Shown: one piece after another, positions 60,836 through 64,000 of the stretch
How the letters are laid out: each line of letters opens with the position of its first letter
Position numbering within the stretch: the stretch's first letter is position 1
DNA from: Anastatus disparis
Taxonomy: Eukaryota > Arthropoda > Insecta > Hymenoptera > Eupelmidae
Direction: 5' to 3'
DNA: 64,000 bases
Assembly (NCBI GenBank): GCA_017163975.1
Contig: JAFFSR010000220.1
Span: 13,906,001-13,970,000, forward strand
Translations under genes and position numbers: made by a program
The notes under the pieces: generated by a model
The model's database searches: none
What the model was told of the DNA's origin: nothing
What the model saw: only the letters and a program-made list of their open reading frames with translations

Positions 60836-61428
60836 ATCTTCTTCTACGGCAATCATATAAATCACGCGTAATTTCAAATTTATTACGATTTTTATAAAAT
60901 TGAGCTTATACTACTGGAGCAAACTCGATATTTAATACCATTTTCATAACTCATGTGCAGTCACCCGATTAGAGAACTTACAAGGACAAAAGATTGGTTT
61001 TAAATGGACAGAAATATCACAGGTTTTTCTGATATTTATCAAAAGTATTAATTGGCTTTTTCTTTTTTTAAAATAACGATAAAATATTTAAATAAAACAA
61101 TAAACATTCACATAAAATAGTTTAATATTTTCGCACTCGATTGCATATGATCAGAAAAATCTGTGCTATTTAAAATCGATGAAAAAAGAGTTTTAAAAAC
61201 TTATATGAAAAAATAAGTCAAATTTTTCAACGAAAATTCGACATGCTCGCTGAATGGAATGGCCATCTCTCAACTGTGTTTCAGTGCTTTGCGCGACATC
61301 TGTTTTAACTAGACAGCCTTTCGTTTGCTGGTCTTGTCTCGCCAGCCAGTGGCCGGATGGTCTGAAGAGATGAAATATAATTACGATCGAACTTCACAAG
61401 TAAGTTCGTTTAATACAAAATCAAAATA
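60836..61428 (+). promoter_or_regulatory. Upstream region of the ANKRD40-like gene
   Basis: The 170 bp before the ATG are clearly less AT-rich than their surroundings and contain TTTCAGTGC near 61281, which could be an initiator. No TATA box is seen. Further upstream (about 60990-61045 and 61130-61190) are two weakly inverted segments containing CACAGGTTTTTCTGAT and its approximate reverse complement. Confidence 0.3.
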
Positions 61429-62398
61429 ATGGATGAGAAGAGAATCTTAGAAGAACAATTGAGAGAAGCGGCATGCGTTGGTGATACTGATGCTGTTCAA
61501 GAATTAATAAACCTTGGAATTGATGTTAACGCAAGACATGCAATAAATGGATGGTAAGAAAAATTATTGTATTTATTATTACAAAAACCGAATGGAGAAA
61601 AACTATCAATGTGTAGGTAAATATTGATTATTGTTCAATTGTTAAAAGTTACATTAATGTATTAATATAGGACACCTCTTCATTGGGCCTGTAAAAGGAA
61701 TTATCTTGATGTTGTAGTGTTATTGTTAAAAAGTGGAGCAGATAGAAATGCAAAATCAGACAAAGGTGAAACACCAGCATCAGTTACATCGAATCCATAT
61801 ATTTTACAATTATTAGGTGTTCTACCTGATTTTTCTAAAGCACCTATTGAACAAGAAGCTCCTAGTTTTGTGCCTAATTATATTAAGAATACTCCGTTAA
61901 ATTGTAAAGTAGATTTAGGATATTCTAGAGAAAGTCCTAAAAAATATGTCAATAATACATGCCAAGAAGGTATATATTTACAAATTATTATTATTTAAAA
62001 TTTACTATTGAAATATTATAAAAATTATTTATTTTTCAGAAATAGTATTAAAAATCAGAGTTGCTAATGCAAATGATTCTGATTTTATAGAAGTTGATCT
62101 TCCACGTGATGCTTTAACATACCAAAATTTAATTAGAGTATGTTGTGATGAACTAGAAATAAATGAAACACAAATAGTTAAGCTAAGAAAACTGCCTAAC
62201 ACCAAAATTAGACGAGATAAAGATGTTCAAAGATTCGAAAATTTTCAAGAAATTGAAGTAGTTCTATATTCATCTATCAATATTGGTAATGATACAGCGC
62301 ATAAATCAATGCAATATGCTAATGGAAGTACAGTGCCGATAACCCCAACAAATAATTATCAAAGTATATCGAAAAAGGATCAAACAATTTTATATTAA
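61429..62398 (+). CDS. ANKRD40: ANKRD40-like ankyrin-repeat protein (3 exons)
   Basis: Exons 61429-61553, 61671-61969 and 62040-62398 total 783 nt, 260 residues, with consistent phases. The N-terminal third has two to three ankyrin repeats: REAACVGDTDAVQELINLGI, then the exon-junction WTPLHWACKRNYLDVVVLLL, then GADRNAKSDKGETPASV. A linker follows with short basic and Pro-containing segments. The C-terminal domain, from LKIRVANANDSDFIEVDLPR through YQNLIRVCCDELEI and VKLRKLPNTKIRRDKDVQRF to FQEIEVVL, is the ANKRD40-specific block. The protein is shorter than the vertebrate orthologue because the linker is short. Exon 1 uses the only sensible ATG after a less AT-rich leader. The molecular role of ANKRD40 is poorly known; ankyrin repeats imply protein binding. 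Confidence 0.88.
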
Positions 62399-62849
62399 AA
62401 ATGTGTATATATATTTAAAATGTTGAGATAATTTCTATACTAAGCGTTGCAATAACTTATATTTACAAATATTAAATTTTTATTTTTAATTTATAGATCC
62501 AATATTCAAATATATGTACAAAATAATGCATTTAATTACATTCTTAATAAAGAATAAAAAGTTTTTATTGATATAAATATTTTGAATTAATAAAAATTTA
62601 TTATTTACAATGCATCATAGATTAATTATTATAATTAACCCATTATTTATAACATAATTTTTATTATTTGTAGTTCTGCCATTTTTATCCTTGAAATTTC
62701 TTTTAGTTGTATAATTATTTTCAAGATCTTCAATAAACAAAATAATAATTGTCAAAAGAAATTATGTGGCAGTCATCGAAATTTGTGGCAGATTAACAAT
62801 TCATGAAATAAAATTCTAAATTAAAATATAAAAATAATAATTGTGGCCT
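62399..62849. other. 3' flank of the ANKRD40-like gene
   Basis: Probable 3' UTR with AATAAA-type signals (for example AATAAAGAATAAA near 62548). Nothing else is recognised. Confidence 0.45.
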
Positions 62850-63540
62850 CTTATAAGGATCCATTGGTAGTTAATAGTAATTAATCATGTGCATATAAAT
62901 TCAAAATGTAAAGTTTTGCAGCCATAAACATTTTAAAATAAAATACTTACATTTAAATTTCATGCAGCAATATATTCATCACCAGAGAATATCACATAAT
63001 CTACCTACAAAAAAGAAAATAATTTTGTTTAATAATTTACATATAGAAATTTAAAATAAAAATAGAATAAAATTTATTAAATCATACAAAAGTTTATAAT
63101 CATGGTATCTCATAAGGATCCATTGGTAATTAATAGCGATTAATCATTTTTATTTAAATGTTAATAAAAAAATTTGAATTACAAATTTTTTAATGAAATA
63201 CTTACATTTGAATTTTATACAGTGATGCATTTCTTAATAGGAAATCTCCTGGGAAAATTCCTAAAAACAATGCATTTATGATTAATAATTTTGAAAATGG
63301 AATTCAAAATATATATATATAGAAAATAATTAATTAAATCATATAAAATTTTGTAATCATGGTATTCATAAGGATCCATTGGTAATTTATTATAAATTAA
63401 TCATATGTATAAAATTTTTAATAATAAAATTTAGAATTTGTTTTACTTGTTTACTTACATTTGTGTTCAATGCAGAATTTGAGAAAGTTTAACTAGTGAT
63501 TGTCAGGCATAATCTTTGCTGCTTTAATATTAGCTTAAAG
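62850..63540. repeat. Degenerate tandem repeat, three copies of about 257 bp
   Basis: The core ATAAGGATCCATTGGTA occurs at about 62855, 63113 and 63369, in the same orientation and spaced by 256-258 bp. In each copy it is followed, after a variable AT-rich spacer, by ACTTACATTT, which on the minus strand is the donor-like AAATGTAAGT. The copies have diverged strongly outside these two cores. On the minus strand each copy could hold one small exon-like segment ending at the donor. No protein could be supported. Confidence 0.6.
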
Positions 63541-64000
63541 TCTTTATTTCAATTGAAAATTTTTTGTTTTATTTTGTATTTTTTTTTTATTATCCAAAAA
63601 TACTCTTTGTTTTATTCATCTGGATTCTGAAAAGTAAAATATTATTCAAATGATTAAAAAATAGTTATGCAATTTTCTTAATAAATTTTTATACTTTAAG
63701 CAGTAGCTATTATCTTTTGTTTTGTCTACTTATTGATAATTTTTTTGTTTTTTAATTTTGCTTTAGGAATGAAATTTTCTAATAAATTTATACTTTAGAA
63801 TTTTTAATTATTTTGTTCATAAAAAAAATGCATGCATAAATATAAACATTATGGTTAAAAATTAATAGTAAAAATTTGATTAAACAAAAGTTTTTTGAAT
63901 AATTTTGATTCTATCAATATCGTAAAAATGAGATAATTAATAAAAATAATTTTTTACTTCATAAATTCAATTATGACAAGAAACTTAAAATTATTCATGA
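63541..64000. other. AT-rich end of the window
   Basis: No feature recognised. Confidence 0.4.

Noticed and set aside
60985..61190. Another MITE (inverted CACAGGTTTTTCTGAT segments)
   Set aside because: Arms are short and imperfect, with no clear ends or target duplication; left as a note under the ANKRD40 upstream region.
1..64000. CRISPR arrays, bacterial operons, rRNA genes
   Set aside because: No regularly spaced short repeats with unique spacers and no rRNA-like conserved blocks were seen; the sequence is eukaryotic.

Overview
This is nuclear DNA of an insect, most likely a hymenopteran. It is very AT-rich, has short GT-AG introns, tRNA-derived SINEs, Tc1/mariner-like foldback elements, and four multi-exon genes of animal families. 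The species assignment is an inference; no marker gene fixes it.

Layout: 1-6.8 kb is gene-free and holds a 1.15 kb foldback element and a SINE. 6.8-13.2 kb is a complete eight-exon minus-strand METTL25B/RRNAD1-type methyltransferase gene (489 codons). 13.2-30.6 kb is gene-poor. 30.6-39.6 kb is a plus-strand three-exon gene for a secreted, glutamine-rich protein of 1069 residues, followed by a decayed copy of its own last exon. 41.3-43.5 kb is a minus-strand five-exon FASTK/RAP-domain mitochondrial protein gene (614 residues). 43.5-50.1 kb is gene-poor, with a 960 bp perfect-type foldback element, AT microsatellites and a possible 3' exon of an unknown minus-strand gene. 61.4-62.4 kb is a plus-strand three-exon ANKRD40-like gene (260 residues). 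62.8-63.5 kb holds a degenerate tandem repeat. In all four gene models the exon lengths sum to a multiple of three with consistent phases, which is strong internal support.

The most unusual region is 50.1-58.7 kb, a cluster of foreign DNA. It contains a Polinton/Maverick-type ORF, three tandem copies of a decayed unit that resembles a negative-strand RNA virus nucleoprotein (tentative), and, inside the second copy, about 2.15 kb of a CRESS-DNA-virus-like genome. That insert reads: C-terminal part of a Rep helicase, intact capsid-like ORF, intact third ORF with a PPxY motif, intergenic region with TATA box and arthropod-type initiator, then the N-terminal part of Rep. The order is that of a circular genome opened inside rep. 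The middle of Rep is missing, so no working replicase is encoded. No canonical CRESS nonanucleotide was found. The host genes do not form a pathway together; they are ordinary neighbours separated by mobile-element and virus-derived sequence.
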